The position numbers and the translations under genes are program-made. This document shows, one piece after another, positions 42,801 to 53,599 of a stretch of 64,000 bases of DNA. Positions within the stretch are counted from its first letter, which is position 1. Every line of letters starts with the position of its first letter. Below the pieces are notes generated by a model, which saw only the letters and a list, made by a program, of their open reading frames with translations, ran no database searches and had not been told where the DNA came from. The stretch spans positions 50,881,011 through 50,945,010 of the forward strand of contig OX463842.1 of the NCBI GenBank assembly GCA_949825065.1, given 5' to 3'. This DNA is from Odontocerum albicorne (Eukaryota; Arthropoda; Insecta; Trichoptera; Odontoceridae).

Positions 42801-43510
42801 ACTCACGATAAAACAGTATGAAAGCAAAAGTAAATGCATTACATGCGTGAGCTATGCCATGTTTACACGAGCTTAGTACTTGTCATTAGTACTTCTCACT
42901 CGCACTTGTATCCACGTGTAAACAAGCATATTAGTACTAAGCATTAGTAAATCTGACAAGTCCAAATGAATAGGAAGCCGACTTATGCCATGTTTACACG
43001 AGCTTAGTACTTGTCATTAGTACTTCTCACTTGCAGTTGTCACTCTCACTTGTATCCACGTGTAAACAAGCATATTAGTACTAAGCATTAGTAAATCTGG
43101 CAAGTGCAAGTGGATAGGAGGCCGACTTATGCCATGTTTACACGAGTTTAGTACTTGTCATTAGTACTTCTCACTTGCACTTGTCACTCTCACTTGTATC
43201 CACGTGTAAACAAACACATTAGTACTAAGCATTATAAAATCTTAGTACTAATATATTTGTTGTCACTAAACAGCTTAGTACAAACGATAAGTTTTAATGA
43301 TAAGTACTAAGCTCGTGTAAACATGGCGTAATGAAAGTAAATGTACTACATGCGTTGGTTATGAACGTAAATGCATTACAAGCGTGAGTTATGAAAGTAA
43401 ATGCATTTGTTACATACGTGAGTTATGAAAGTAAATGCATAACATGCGTGAGTAATGAAAGTAAATGCATTACATGCGTGAGATATGAAAGTAAATGCAT
43501 TTCATGCGTG
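42800..43510. repeat. ~31-bp minisatellite (interrupted)
   Basis: Units of the form GTTATGAAAGTAAATGCATT + ACATGCGTGA occur at about 42815-42852 and again at 43328-43510 (six units). The two parts are separated by the MITE at 42856-43327. Confidence 0.85.
42856..43327. mobile_element. MITE with triplicated body
   Basis: Outer ends GCCATGTTTACACGAGCTTA and its inverted copy at 43300-43327 are TIRs. Between them a ~144-bp unit starting CTTATGCCATGTTTACACGA is repeated in tandem (about 42856, 42984, 43127). Each unit also has CCACGTGTAAACAA facing its own start, so every unit is itself a foldback. Flanks suggest a 3-bp TWA-like TSD, unproven. Confidence 0.7.
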
Positions 43511-43519
43511 AGTTTAGAA

Positions 43520-44085
43520 ATATGAGAAGAAGTTAAGGAATTCTGCTATTTAGGTTATATTTTCTCAGATGATGGAACAGCTTCGAGAAATATTGAACGT
43601 CGTGTAGTGATAGGAAACAAATGTATAGGGACAGTAAAACAAATAGAATCAAAATCTAATAAGATGATGGTCTACAAGAATATTCTATTACTCAATTTTG
43701 TTGACGAAAAGAAGTGAAACTTGAACATGGAACAATATTGAATGGAGTTTATTGATTGCTGTAGATATGCGTGTACTGAGAAGAATGCATCATGCGATAA
43801 TGTATAACAGAATAAGGAATGAAGGGATTAGGAATAAATGTAAACTTAAGGCTTACGTATTAAAAAATATGAATAAGAGCAGTAAAAACTGATTTGGACA
43901 CGTAGATCAAATGAACAAAAATAATAATTAAATACATACACAGTACATATTGGAGTCGAAAGTGTAGTAGACAAAGACCAAGGAAAGTATAGTTTGACCA
44001 ATTGAATGATATTAAAAAGAAGGAAATATAAAGTCAGAGAAATTGCATGAGTTGTATGAGAAGGTGTATGGATATATAATAAGTG
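43520..44085 (+). pseudogene. LINE relic, group E (most complete)
   Basis: VKEFCYLGYIFSDDGTASRN opens at the post-RT 'YLGxxxS.DG' block and is followed by IERRVVIGNKC, MRVLRRMHHAIMYNRI, RNKCKLKAYVLKN, FGHVDQMNK and QRPRKV with LNDI. Stops and a frameshift are present. It gives the order of blocks used to recognise the shorter group E scraps. Confidence 0.7.
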
Positions 44086-44149
44086 GCAGATGTTTGTTGC
44101 TACAGCAAAATCTGGAACTTGCTCCTTTCTGACTACCCGGAGTATGACA

Positions 44150-44235
44150 ATTTACGTGGCTTTGGTGATAGGAAACTTAACTTCGAATCCTAGGGTATCG
44201 TATTCCATTCCCGATAGAACCCAAAAAGTGATTCC
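44150..44235 (+). mobile_element. Possible SINE head
   Basis: TTACGTGGCTTTGGTGATAG and ACTTCGAATCCTAGGGTATC, then CATTCCCGATAG, resemble A/B-box spacing of the SINE family; tail absent. Confidence 0.35.
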
Positions 44236-44494
44236 TTATTTGTTTTTTCATTATAAGATTATTAAACCTTTTTGTTATGAGATAAAATAAATTACTACAA
44301 TACATGTTTGCGCCCACCTTGATGCATGAAAGTGAACCTTAGTCTTGGTAGAAAAAGGATGAAAGTTATATTAACGCAATGGAGGTGGATTTACTGAGAA
44401 AATTTGTATCTCGTCAATGTACGAAATAAGGCAAGATGAAATTATAAAAAAATAAAGCACGGGTAAAATGCATATTTTAATAATAACAAAACGA

Positions 44495-44600
44495 CAATTT
44501 ATATAGTACTGTTTAGAGAGTCTACTTTCTTCAAGGGTTGCCTATCTCTCGGATTCGAACACACTTTTATTGTGGATTAAAACTATATTCAAGCTCATTT
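44495..44600 (-). mobile_element. SINE-like family 2 copy
   Basis: GACAATTTATATAGTACTG, TTCAAGGGTTGCC and CGGATTCGAACACACTTTTA align with 2572-2690, including the B-box-like segment. Confidence 0.45.
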
Positions 44601-44604
44601 CAAT

Positions 44605-45015
44605 AACAGTCCCCTGGTAAATATGTTTCCCGTTCAAAAATCATCCTTTTATCGCCTACCTACTCCCCTTACCTTATTGGTCACTACTCCTCTCACCTTA
44701 TTGGCCACTACACCCCTCCCGATCTCCTATACATATGGCAATTAGAAAATATATATTTTAGAAATAATTAATTTCCTCTTCACCTGACGAGGAAGATGGA
44801 AGTCTAGCCGGTAGCGAACTGAAAAAAAAAACAGTGGTGAATATAAAATAAAATAGAAGTGTTTTATTAAAAATTACAAACATGACACCACAAAGTGAAA
44901 TATTTTTTTTTTCTAAGATTCAAGAAATGTATTAATCCTTTCCTGGTAATATTATATTCATAACTTATAAAACTGGAGCAGTTTCATGTTGAATTTTGTT
45001 ATAAATCTTTGATAG
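44605..45015. other. No recognisable feature
   Basis: CCTTATTGGYCACTAC is repeated twice near 44670-44710. Nothing else. Confidence 0.4.
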
Positions 45016-45019
45016 GTGA

Positions 45020-45200
45020 AAGGAGCTTTGAATTGGTTTGTACATGTGGAGGCAATGAATGTCTGAGCGAGAATACAAGTCAGATTGGCGTGTAAGAGGT
45101 AGACCAAAGAAACCATGACTGAATTAAATATGCCAGATTTAGATATGAGGTAAAGCGAGAAATATTAATTACGGAAGATATTGTTTGACAAAATGTATAG
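45020..45200 (+). pseudogene. LINE group E scrap
   Basis: ALNWFVHVEAMNV then RLACKR-like and RGRPKKP followed by LNKYAR follow the GHVExM...RGRPKK order, with stops. Confidence 0.45.
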
Positions 45201-45514
45201 TATAAACGCATTAAAGGCAAAATATGTGTGCTTGAATACAAACGTTTGGAGATTTATTTTCTCTGTGTGCCTCGCAAAGAGCACAGCGTGATGTCATCAG
45301 CAAACATATGTCAGCATGTTAGTATTTTAAGATCTTCCATGGAATAAATAAATAAATATTAAATAGTATAATACACATTTTAATTATCTATGCAACAGTA
45401 ACACATAGGGGCGCTCCATAATTAAATTCTTTGGTAACACCATAACCCATTTGTGTCGGTGTTTACCGAACGTGCCCAACTTTCGTTTATTTCAATTTGT
45501 ACAAAAAAAACAGT

Positions 45515-45715
45515 TTAGTAGCACATATCGTTTCCTAGTTATAAAAGTCCCCCAATCCGGAAATTATAGGTTCGATTCTCGTTGGTACCCAGTTATTTCA
45601 AAAGTGGTTTTCGTTTGATTTTCACTCAAGGTGTTGTTGAATAAACGAGAATGCCACTTGGCAATAAACTCACCAGGTTGTATTGTATACAACAATAATG
45701 TTATATTGTAATAAT
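45515..45715 (+). mobile_element. tRNA-derived SINE with LINE J tail
   Basis: Head CCTAGTTATAAAAGTCCCCC and TATAGGTTCGATTCTCGTTG (clear B box), then GGTTTTCGTTTGATTTTCAC and a tail ATGCCACTTGGCAATAAACT with the TGCC-ACTT-GGCA hairpin. Confidence 0.75.
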
Positions 45716-45864
45716 AATGAAGGTAAAAAGTAAACGAGACTTTTTTCAAAAACACCAACGCCTTTTAAATCCCTGTCTCTAACTTGTGGTTATAATATTT
45801 AGATATGTTAAAATTAAACTTTTGTTTTATTTATTTGAACACTATTGAATAATTTAATTGGTTC

Positions 45865-46410
45865 ACTGTCAAAGAGTCAATCTTATCTCGCCGAAAACTT
45901 TCAGCGTCTTTCCAATCATGGATTAGCGCTACGCTCAAACAGAGATTGTCTATTGGCTTTTCCAGTTCCCCGCTCCTCGTTTTCTACGTCGTCCTTTACC
46001 ATCTTTGAAGTGAGACTCTGGAATCAGTTACACACCAATATAAGACTCGCTCCGTCCTTGGCATGCTTTTAGAAGCGACTGAAAAAACTCTTAATTTCTA
46101 GTCAGTAAAAAAACGTGTTTCATTCCTGATTTTTCTTTTCCTTTCCTCTCCACCATCCCTTACTTTCCTTCTGATTGATGATATCTCACTTTATATGAAA
46201 AATAATGTTCGGGTGATTGTCCGTCTTTGTGGGGTTCGTGGGTATATGCTCACGTATGTGTTTATGGATTTCGTGGGGATGGATAGTCATTTGAATAATT
46301 TATGCAACCATGTAACTTGCTTCATTTACTTTTGTCTGGTTGGTTGGAAGAGATTGCCGCCTGGCAATAATCCCGCTAGACTGAAATGCAATAAAAGTGT
46401 TAAATAAAAA
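45865..46410 (+). mobile_element. LINE J 3' fragment (second largest copy)
   Basis: It starts inside the C-terminal coding part (YLAENFQRLSNHG, LALRSNRDCLLAFPV, VRLWNQLHTNIRLA) and has one stop before the RLKKLL end. It continues through the same 3' UTR as 9769-10070 and ends with ATTGCC-GCCT-GGCAAT and an A-rich tail. Very similar to the 9.8 kb copy, so relatively young. Confidence 0.85.
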
Positions 46411-46414
46411 AGTA

Positions 46415-47670
46415 AATAAAGAGTAATCTCTACGAAAAAATCATAAAAAGTCTTTTTTAATTTTATTTCCAGTGTTGGGTGAAATATTTCCATTTGAGTT
46501 TTATACAGAAAAAGGAAGATAGGAAGCATATGACTATTTAAATACCAGAACCAGGAAATACGCTACGTGACTGAAGGGAAACGTAATGCATTTTGAGTCG
46601 TTTTTTTTATTACATCATCCACGGAGTGTGCCTTATTTTAGTTGACACATGGTCTCAGAGTCATGGAAAATAAAGGATAACAACAAATGTTTTAGCATTT
46701 TATATTCTTAAATCTCTGGAAAATCTAATGTCACTGGGTTAATATAATCGTATAGTCCTGGTCTGGGGTTAACAATGGCGCTGCGCGAAAATTAAACTGG
46801 TATATTATCTAATTGTGAAATGCAATGCAAATAGCCTGCCCCTTTGTGCTCCGGAATTATATTTTTCATTTATCAAGGACCTCTCTGGCTTATTAAGCGA
46901 GGGCCGCAAAGCCCAGAATCACATTTGCTAAATTAATATTTACGCTTGAGAATTACTTTCAAGGGAGTTAACGCAAAGGAATAGCTGGAGAAATCATCCT
47001 TAAACTGTAAAAGGACTAATAACTTTGCTACAATAACATTTAATTATTTCTCCTATTTTATTTTGTGTTCTTGAAAAAAAATAATATTTTTTTTACTAAT
47101 TTGACAAAAATAAACTTTTTAACAAAGTTATATACTCGTATAATTGAGACGTGAAAAAAAATCTTCACAACAAACTTAAATTAAAGACATAGGTCTGTTT
47201 TACTTAACAAAAATATTTTAAAACATTACAACACATTAAGTGCGTGCTTCCAAAATTATTATTAAAACTAACATTTATTAAAATAGGAGCCGACCATCCT
47301 GACATGTTGGAAACCACCGATCAGAGTTGTTGGGTCATATTGAGTTCTAATCCATAGATTGTAAAATATTTTGCTATATAAGCATGATAAGCAACGTTTT
47401 GAGTACAGATCGACGGTACCTTTGTAAAGCAAAACAGGCCTGTCACTTTAATTTAGGTCTGTGTAGTTTTTTTCGCATTTAAATGACTAATTCTACAGTA
47501 TAAATACTAAATCAATTAATAAAAAAAAATGTTCAGTGTAATTGTCATCATACGAAGAAAAACACTTAAAAAATAACAATATATGTTTATTGGAACACAG
47601 TATTTTTGATTTTCGTAGCAAAATTGATGGTCCGGTCACGGAAATGAAATGAACGACCAAAGACTTGGTA
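46415..47670. other. No recognisable gene
   Basis: Mostly AT-rich; 46830-46930 is more GC-rich without a motif. 47280-47440 shares diverged words with 27650-27960 (GACCATCCTGACATGTTGG). Confidence 0.4.
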
Positions 47671-47674
47671 AATA

Positions 47675-47740
47675 TCATTCTGATTGATTGGAAGATATTG
47701 TCACATGGCAATACTCTTGCCCGGTTATATCGTATACAAA
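47675..47740 (+). mobile_element. SINE/LINE J tail remnant
   Basis: TTGATTGGAAGATATTGTCA then CATGGCAATACTCTTGCCCG; hairpin ATTGTC-ACAT-GGCAAT with one G-T pair. A head is not recognisable. Confidence 0.55.
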
Positions 47741-47744
47741 AAAA

Positions 47745-48170
47745 CTACAGAGCTGCATAGAAAAATACATTTCTTTATTTTGTCATCACCACCCTAAACG
47801 TTCCATCAAGAAAATTGTAATAAAAAGCTTCTATTCAATTCGGTCAAAAGCTCGGTACTCCACATCCCCCAATTTAAATCGATATTACGAATTTCTCTAT
47901 CATAACACTGTATGGTGGCGGAGGAGGTTCGATCCACCGAGTATCTTGCAGACGATAAAACGGCATAGGTATTTGCCAGCATCTGATTGCAACCTCAAAA
48001 GGTGACCCAGCCACCATCATTGCCTCATCTTTATTAGGAAGACTAATGGCTAGTGATGAAGGCGCACCATCTCATTGGCAATGTGGTCGTAGAACTTAAC
48101 ACCCATCATGCTCTTGCTCCTTCATCCGAAATTTCATTCACTTGGTCTAACCAGATTTGTTTTGTAAAAG
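47745..48170. other. Unclassified sequence
   Basis: Open frames of 67-105 codons without a domain. The text around 47915-48060 is less AT-rich and may be a repeat scrap. Confidence 0.35.
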
Positions 48171-48174
48171 TCTT

Positions 48175-48345
48175 TAGTTACCTTGTCCTCGGTGAGATAC
48201 AGGCAAAAGTCCAGTTTACTGGGAACACGACAAATCATCAAACCCAGATCTATTAAAGTTTTGTGACCGAATTAAATTACCTGTTGTTTTTTCGCATATT
48301 ATGTATATTTCTTGTCATGTGTAAAATAAATAAAAATAACTTCCT
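48175..48345 (+). mobile_element. Retroposon R copy
   Basis: GTGAGATACAGGCAAAAGTC, TTACTGGGAACACGACAAAT and TTGTCATGTGTAAAATAAAT match 19213-19403. Confidence 0.7.
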
Positions 48346-48434
48346 TTTATCATGTTCAAATCAAATTAACGTATTCGTTTCATCCTACTTTAAATATAAA
48401 GTTTATCGCTAATAATACCATTTTTCCTTCAGTG

Positions 48435-48672
48435 ATTCATTACTTAATAATCTGGCGGGCTTATTGCCAGGGGGCTATCATTTCCGACCAACCAGAAAAT
48501 AGTAAATAAAGGAAAAATATTCAAAGAATTATTCACATTCACAAAATTCATTAACAATATACAAAGTAAATTAAAAGTGAGACATCATAATTCAACGGAA
48601 AAGGAAAGACTGGTGGAGAAGAAAGAAAAATGTGGAATGAGACGCGTTATGTTACTGACTTGAAATAAAGAG
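48435..48672 (-). mobile_element. LINE J 3' end, diverged
   Basis: AATCTGGCGGGCTTATTGCC, then ACCAACCAGA and GAATGAGACGCGTTATGTTA match the minus-strand 3' UTR at 9.8-10.1 kb. The hairpin is partly destroyed. Confidence 0.7.
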
Positions 48673-48679
48673 TTTCTTC

Positions 48680-48994
48680 TCAGTGTATGCAAAATATCTT
48701 AAATTGCCTAGCAAATATTTCAAAGCACTTGTTATTTTTATCATACGCGTGTAGGAATGAACAAAAAAACAACACGGAAAATGTTATTAAGAAAGAAAGG
48801 AAAACAAATTTATTTGAAAACTCTATTGTGGAGCAAAAAGTGGTAATATTGAAAAAGTTGAGGAAAGAGATTAGGCTACTTTGCGAGGGGCCACATTCAA
48901 GTTTGGCAAACATTTTTCTCCGTGACAAGCTTGTCACGGAGGGTAGGGGCGACTCATTTCCCGCTTGACTGACAACTTCTTTATCAGGACTCAA
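48680..48994. other. Overlapping frames around a 24-bp palindrome
   Basis: A plus frame (48687-48968, ending with LRDKLVTEGRGDSFPA) and a minus frame (48680-48994, with ESPLPSVTSLSRRK) overlap almost fully. At most one can be a gene, and neither has a domain I recognise. A perfect palindrome (48918-48941) keeps both open. A decayed transposon end or a real exon fragment are both possible. Confidence 0.35.
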
Positions 48995-49156
48995 TTATTT
49001 ATAATATTTTATAGGGCAAAATTTTATATTTTTCTTAAAAAGACCACGTTACTGCAAGTCAATTAATTGTGTAGTGCTCGATTAATTACTGGATTTGATA
49101 AATGAAAGCAGTTGACTCTGTAGAGTTGTTAATTTTTTTATTTATTAACTTACTAA

Positions 49157-49773
49157 CCCATCCTTCCCTGTGATGTGTAACTAGTACACATTGCTTCTAA
49201 AAACTTTAATATCTCTATAAATATAATAGATACTGGGTTCAAATTTTAGGTATTCCTCCGTAATACATTTACGCATTGAATGAAAAAAATAATATTAATA
49301 ATAATTAGCACTTATCGGCCACCTCAGAGATGTGTTGTGAAAATCGGGAATAAATTCACCAATACAATCAAACGTGTGCTAGTGTGTGACGTAGGTATAT
49401 TCATTCTAAAAAACCGCTATGGGTGAGGATGCGACGCTATTCGCGTCTCAATCTCACTCTTCTTCGGTATATGGGAACGCAAGAAATAGAATCTCAGTTC
49501 GCTCGCTTCCCTCGCTTCAGTAGCTCTTGGGCATCCATTTGAGGTGCTCTCTTTGCCCGTTTTGTGAACGTCGGCCGATATTTTTTTCATGTTTTCAGCA
49601 ATTAAATTTCAATTATTATCACTTTTGCCTTTAAATTTTATTAATTTAAGCGATTGGCTATGAATATTCTTATTTTTTCGATTTTAAATCGCTCATTTTT
49701 ACATGTGTATTGATGTGTATTGAATACACAGCACCGGAACGCGCAGATTTTTTTTAGCACAGGAAGGGAAAGG
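49157..49773 (+). mobile_element. piggyBac-like MITE, family A
   Basis: Left flank CTAA (49153-49156), right flank TTAA (49774-49777). Ends CCCATCCTTCCCTGTGATG and AGCACAGGAAGGGAAAGG. 617 bp, closest in sequence to the 8.0 kb copy. Confidence 0.85.
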
Positions 49774-49779
49774 TTAATA

Positions 49780-50095
49780 TTTAACATAAGGTGTTAGGTA
49801 AAATAGAGAAGAGCAGGCTGATTTGGGCATATGAAACGAATGAATTAAGAAAGACTTATATAACAGATATATATATTGCAAATGTGAATGGAACGCTTGT
49901 GAGAGGAGGACTAAGAAAAGTATAGCTGGATCAAGTAAATGATATTCTGAAAGGAAATGTAGAAAATCAGAGAAATCGTAAAATTTGATTGACAAGCTGT
50001 ATGGATGTGAAAGCTGTGTGAAATATTAAAGTCTGGCGCTCTAACCACTCTGCCTATCACGACAGCGAAATTGCGAGATGATATGTATGTATTAA
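49780..50095 (+). pseudogene. LINE relic, group E
   Basis: GKIEKSRLIWAYETNELRKT, YIANVNGTLVRGGLRKV, LDQVNDILKGNVENQRN and a WRSNHSAYH-like end follow the group E order with few stops. Confidence 0.6.
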
Positions 50096-50429
50096 TATTT
50101 AACGGGTACATTCTTTATAAGAAAATAAAAATTCTATATAAATTATATGCAAAATAAATAAAAAAAAATATTATGAATAAAAATAACAGCTATTTATATA
50201 GAAACTTTAAATATAATGCAAAACATAAATTAAAATAAATAACAGAATTAAAAAAAAACGTATTTCGACATAAGATACAAAATTCACTATTTGTGGAATA
50301 GAGAAAAAAAAAACGACTTTTATACTAATAATCGTTTTTAATAAAGTTTAAAAAATCCAAGAATTAACATAAAAATTGAATTTAATTGTTTAAAGTCTCT
50401 CCACGATATTGATATTTTCCACTTGCTTA

Positions 50430-50650
50430 TTGACAGGTTGGCAATCATATTCAACGAACCAGACAAAATGAAATAAAGGAAGGTGGAAAAAAATATTCAA
50501 ATGATTATTCATATTTACAAAATAAATGAATAATATAGAAAAGGGATGGCGGAGGGGAAAGAACAATTAGGAATGAAACGCATTATATTACTGACTTAAA
50601 ACTTGGAGTATTTTTCAATCGCTTCTTAAAGTATGCCAAAGACTGAACTC
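50430..50650 (-). mobile_element. LINE J 3' end, old copy
   Basis: AACCAGACAAAATGAAATAA, TAGGAATGAAACGCATTATA and CAATCGCTTCTTAAAGTATG match the LINE J UTR and C-terminal codons. Confidence 0.65.
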
Positions 50651-50654
50651 GAGC

Positions 50655-51175
50655 ACGTTATATAATATGTATTTGATATTTATATATCTCCCCGTTCTAC
50701 GCAAAACCAAATGTTATTATTTTACTTTCCATTCAGATATTTTTAATCTTACCGCTATCCATATTGAATAGGAAATACTCATTTGATATATGAACTTGCT
50801 TATGTATCGCATATGCATTTCTATTGCACATTTATTTGCAGCCAGCTGTATTCCTTTGAGATTATGCATATCGTATCGATCATATTACGGTTGCATATCT
50901 GATATTCATTTGGTTCGAGCAATAATTCAATATCCCATGGTTCGGGGAATATCCACGTCTACCTTTTTTCCATTTAATATTAGAACCGCGTTCAAATTTA
51001 CAGTAAATTCTCTAGAGATTCATTAAGCAATGTTCATATCGTTATTCACACTCAGTTAAAGTTACCAAATGGTTAGAATAACCGACTAAATTCTACTTTT
51101 AATAAATGATTATTCATATTTAATCATTTCGTTGAACATATGATGCCAATTCGTATTATTAATTAAAATTTTAGA
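50655..51175. other. No recognisable feature
   Basis: The 78-codon frame at 50790-51026 contains no domain. Sequence is unique within the window. Confidence 0.4.
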
Positions 51176-51182
51176 TTATCTT

Positions 51183-51250
51183 GTAGAGCGCCCTAGAGGA
51201 GAGGTTTTCTGTAAATAGCGCTTTATAAACTGTTCTTTTATTATAATTAC
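51183..51250 (+). mobile_element. SINE-like family 2 tail
   Basis: GAGCGCCCTAGAGGAGAGGT then AGCGCTTTATAAACTGTTCT is the family 2 end in the plus orientation. Confidence 0.4.
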
Positions 51251-51299
51251 TCTCAAAAATCATCAACCTCAAATTTATATGGAACGTGAATTTGAATTT

Positions 51300-51480
51300 A
51301 ATTAATTTAGTGAAATTACGGTTAGATCAACTGTATGATATTTTTAAGAAAGAAAAATTAGGAGTACGAGAAATTTAAGTAACCGTATAAATGTGGAGGA
51401 GTCAATAAAAGTATGTCGTTATAGGGAAATATGGCGTTCTATCTTTTCTGTCTATCTCAACAGCGTTCAACGACTTTTGG
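51300..51480 (+). pseudogene. LINE group E scrap
   Basis: VKLRLDQLYDIFKKEKLGVR, then EESIKVCRYREIWRSIFSVY is the group E C-terminus ('LDQ.NDI', 'W RS..SAY'). Confidence 0.55.
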
Positions 51481-51534
51481 TATTTCCTTCATTCAAAACA
51501 TCATTTGATTTGATGCAAACAGAATTTCCTTGGG

Positions 51535-51725
51535 CTTCCTCGACCTCGGCTTACACTCACATTTTCACTACATATTTGTTTTGTTTGTAGTTTTTATTAA
51601 TTCGTTCTATGCACCTAAAACCATTTCAGAGTGCTTTTCTTCACATTATCCCTTATAACTTTGTTAGTTCCTTACAGTATTTTTCCTCGTTCACTTTTCT
51701 CTTCCACACATCGAAGTATGCATAA
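51535..51725 (-). pseudogene. Possible LINE group E scrap
   Basis: The minus strand carries KVNEEKYCKELTKLxG-like text and an (N)KNYKQNK stretch suggesting the same family in inverse orientation. Weak. Confidence 0.3.
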
Positions 51726-51749
51726 AAATACTGTTGTGGACAAGCTTAA

Positions 51750-52145
51750 CAGATCTTGATGCCCTTGCGCTCGGGCTCGCCCTACATTGGTGGGGTGTAT
51801 CTCGGCCGGGGGAATGTTTGTGGGATGAGCCCGGACCTTTTAATGCCTTCTCTTTTGAATGTATTTTTTTGTCATCTATTTATTTTCTGTGTTTTTTTTA
51901 TCTTCTTGTTCTACGTGTTCAAGGGTGTGGGCTAAAAACATCTGGTATCCCCGTGGCTGAGCTCGCTCTATATTGGTGGGGTGTATGTTGGTCGGGGGGA
52001 TGTTATTAGATGAGCCCAGACCTTTTGATAGCTTCTGTTTTTTAATGTATTCTCTTTTTAATGTGTTCTTGAAATGTGTCTTAATGTATTATATACATAC
52101 TATGCTGCTATCAATAAACCTGTATTTATGAATTCAATTCAAGTT
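51750..52145 (+). mobile_element. Retroposon T, second copy
   Basis: Two GC-rich modules (each with TTGGTGGGGTGTAT) separated by a T-rich linker, ending CAATAAACCTGTATTTATGA. Colinear with the reverse complement of 5394-5795. The 91-codon frame here is not a gene. Confidence 0.7.
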
Positions 52146-52149
52146 ATTC

Positions 52150-53225
52150 CAATTATATAAAATGTGTGTTATAATTCTAATAAAAATAATATGTTTCAAG
52201 ACATATAATTGGAAAACTGGGGTGAAAGAAAAGAGGGTAAACATTTCGGAGTAATTTCTAAAACAATTGTCTCGGGGAAAATTTTTAACTCAAAGGGGCT
52301 TTGATAAGAAAACGTGCGTTTCGAAATTCTCTTGTAGATTAAATTGACAAAAAAGGAACACTTTCCCTGGAATTTTGGAAATTGAGTTTAAAATCAACCA
52401 TTTTATTTAACCTCGAGAAGGCCAAAAAACGAAATTTTAATTTTCGTTTCATATTAAAATATACATTTTTTTTTCTGGATTGAGCAGATTTAAGAAACTT
52501 GTTATTCCGTTTATGTACAAGGAAAAACGTGCAAAATTACCCAAAGATATCAGTCGCCTCGAGTCACTTTCCATTTAGAAAGCCCGATGTAAGCAGCCTT
52601 TAACATTTTCATTTGATTTACATTATAATGGAATTTAATATGAAAATTTACTAGAATAGGAATTCCATATTTTTACCGGCATATTTTCTCCGCTGTTACG
52701 GACTTTCCATCATTCAGTGTTTCTTAAATTGAGCTACAAGGAAAAGTAACATATTTTTATTTAATTTTTGGTTTTCATCAACGGTATGATGTACTTTACA
52801 TTATTATTTAACTGTTTCATTATCATTATTTACAAAAAAACTTAAATTAAAAAAAGGGAAAAAAAAATTCAACAAAACCAAATAAAAATACAAATCAACA
52901 AACACAATGAAACAATTTAAGTTAAATATAAGAAAGCAAGTATACAAGTCAAAATTTTACAATTTATGCAGTTGACTATACGATAGGGGTCCGTCTTGAG
53001 TCAGCTGCTCGCACCTCACCACACCAATTTTACATTAACGCGAAACTAATAGTTTTAATAATGCGATCAGCCCGTTTTTATAGCTCAATAAATTGATTTA
53101 TTTATTAAAAAACTCGCCAAGGACATGATTGAAAAATAAAGTACCTAATTTTTAATCATTTATTAGAATTAACCAAGCAATCTTTAGAAAAAAAAAAGCT
53201 TTGGTTTTGTGTAAGAATATTATGA
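52150..53225. other. No recognisable feature
   Basis: AT-rich spacer; no open frame over 60 codons and no repeat match. Confidence 0.5.
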
Positions 53226-53228
53226 TGA

Positions 53229-53430
53229 CCTCTGTGGCTTGGTTTGAAAGACGTTACGTTACAACTCGAGGGTCGTGTGTTCGTTTTCAATTAAAACACA
53301 TCGAAAAAACATATTTTAGAATGGTTTTCACTTAAGGTATTTTTAACATATTACTAGTTGGTTGTCGGAGATTGCTGCATGGCAACAATACTTAAATGTT
53401 GTAATGTAAAGAATGAAAGTGTAATACAAT
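53229..53430 (+). mobile_element. tRNA-derived SINE with LINE J tail
   Basis: TGACCTCTGTGGCTTGGTTT and GGGTCGTGTGTTCGTTTTCA fit the A and B boxes. GGTTTTCACTTAAGG and the tail TAGTTGGTTGTCGGAGATTG, then CTGCATGGCAACAATACTTA, align closely with the LINE J 3' end. Confidence 0.75.
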
Positions 53431-53599
53431 ACATATATAGATAAACATTCATTTGTGATCGACAACAATTGTCAGCCCTCCTGCAAATGCGCGACCATGT
53501 GCATGTATTAGTTTATTATATGCAAACCGTTGCACTTCAGCAAGTACACAGTCTTGATAAACCAAACCCCAAATTCTGATGCCTAACATATCCAAATTA

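Noticed and set aside
45515..45600. True tRNA gene
   Set aside because: A and B boxes are present, but the cloverleaf cannot be closed, and the sequence runs into a SINE body and LINE tail.
48687..48968. 93-codon plus-strand frame as a host gene
   Set aside because: It overlaps an equally long minus frame, has no domain and sits beside a LINE J end; evidence is insufficient either way.
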